Below are positions 12,873 to 12,951 of a DNA stretch of 12,951 nucleotides, one piece after another. How positions within the stretch are numbered: the stretch's first letter is position 1; each line of letters starts with the position of its first letter. The notes beneath the pieces were generated by a model that ran no database searches, was not told where the DNA came from, and saw only the letters and a list, made by a program, of their open reading frames with translations. The position numbers and the translations under genes are program-made. Source of the DNA: Candidatus Wirthbacteria bacterium CG2_30_54_11 (lineage in GTDB: Bacteria > Patescibacteriota > CG2-30-54-11); NCBI GenBank assembly GCA_001873755.1, contig MNZT01000026.1, positions 1 to 12,951 on the forward strand, written 5' to 3'.

Positions 12873-12951
12873 CCAGTAACCAGTAACCAGTAACCAGTAA
12901 CCAGTAACCAGTAACCAGTAACCAGTAACCAGTAACCAGTAACCAGTAACC
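12867..12951 (+). repeat. Heptanucleotide tandem array (CAGTAAC), 12 copies
   Basis: Twelve perfect copies of CAGTAAC (12867-12950) plus one further base, running to the window end, so the full length is unknown. The first copy supplies the last codon and stop (CAG TAA) of the J-domain gene. Seven-base units put a stop in every frame within three copies, so it cannot code. No copy differs from the consensus, which implies recent expansion or active homogenisation. Confidence 0.95.

Noticed and set aside
12867..12951. CRISPR array or telomere-like end
   Set aside because: The unit is seven bases with no spacers, so it is not CRISPR. A telomere cannot be argued, because the window edge is arbitrary and the array abuts a gene stop.

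Overview
The window looks like a stretch of bacterial chromosome with housekeeping genes, compact spacing and many short dispersed repeats. I infer a candidate-phyla lineage (Patescibacteria/CPR, Parcubacteria-like). The reasons are the LigA N-terminus style, a short IF2, tightly packed information-processing genes, and palindromic C5T3/A3G5 repeats at and even inside genes. This is inference only, since there is no rRNA gene here to place it. TGA is used as an ordinary stop (RnpM-like gene, hydrolase, RsmI, and the DUF348/G5/RlpA-like gene), so the UGA-glycine code is excluded.

Layout. Plus strand, 1-5875: the 3' tail of an unidentified gene, ligA (NAD+-dependent DNA ligase), a YlxR/RnpM-family RNA-binding protein, infB (IF2), rbfA (30S maturation) and an alpha/beta hydrolase. 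This is a shortened nusA-infB-type cluster: no rimP, nusA, L7Ae-like or truB gene is present, and ligA sits where nusA often is. A terminator-like hairpin lies directly before the infB ribosome-binding site. The rbfA ribosome-binding site sits inside a G-rich repeat that can fold in two ways. Positions 5876-6109 hold only repeats.

Minus strand, 11.7 kb down to 6.1 kb (transcribed right to left): a membrane-anchored DUF348-G5-RlpA-like cell-envelope protein; rsmA, overlapping it by one base; a large channel protein; rsmI; and rnc. RsmA, RsmI and RNase III all act on 16S rRNA or its precursor, so with IF2, RbfA and the RnpM-like protein the window is strongly weighted toward ribosome biogenesis. 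On the far right, a divergently transcribed gene encodes a J-domain protein with a multi-pass membrane C-terminus. It ends in a perfect heptanucleotide tandem array that runs off the window.

The most unusual item is the 677-residue channel at 7639-9672. It has an N-terminal four-helix voltage-sensor-like domain whose S4 carries nine arginines at exact three-residue spacing. This is followed by an MscS-type pore and beta domain, and a C-terminal MscS domain split by about 200 mostly helical residues. It looks like a mechanosensitive channel with a voltage sensor and a large cytoplasmic insert. Other noteworthy items are two repeat copies translated in frame inside rsmA and a decayed duplication of the first codons of rsmI upstream of the real gene.
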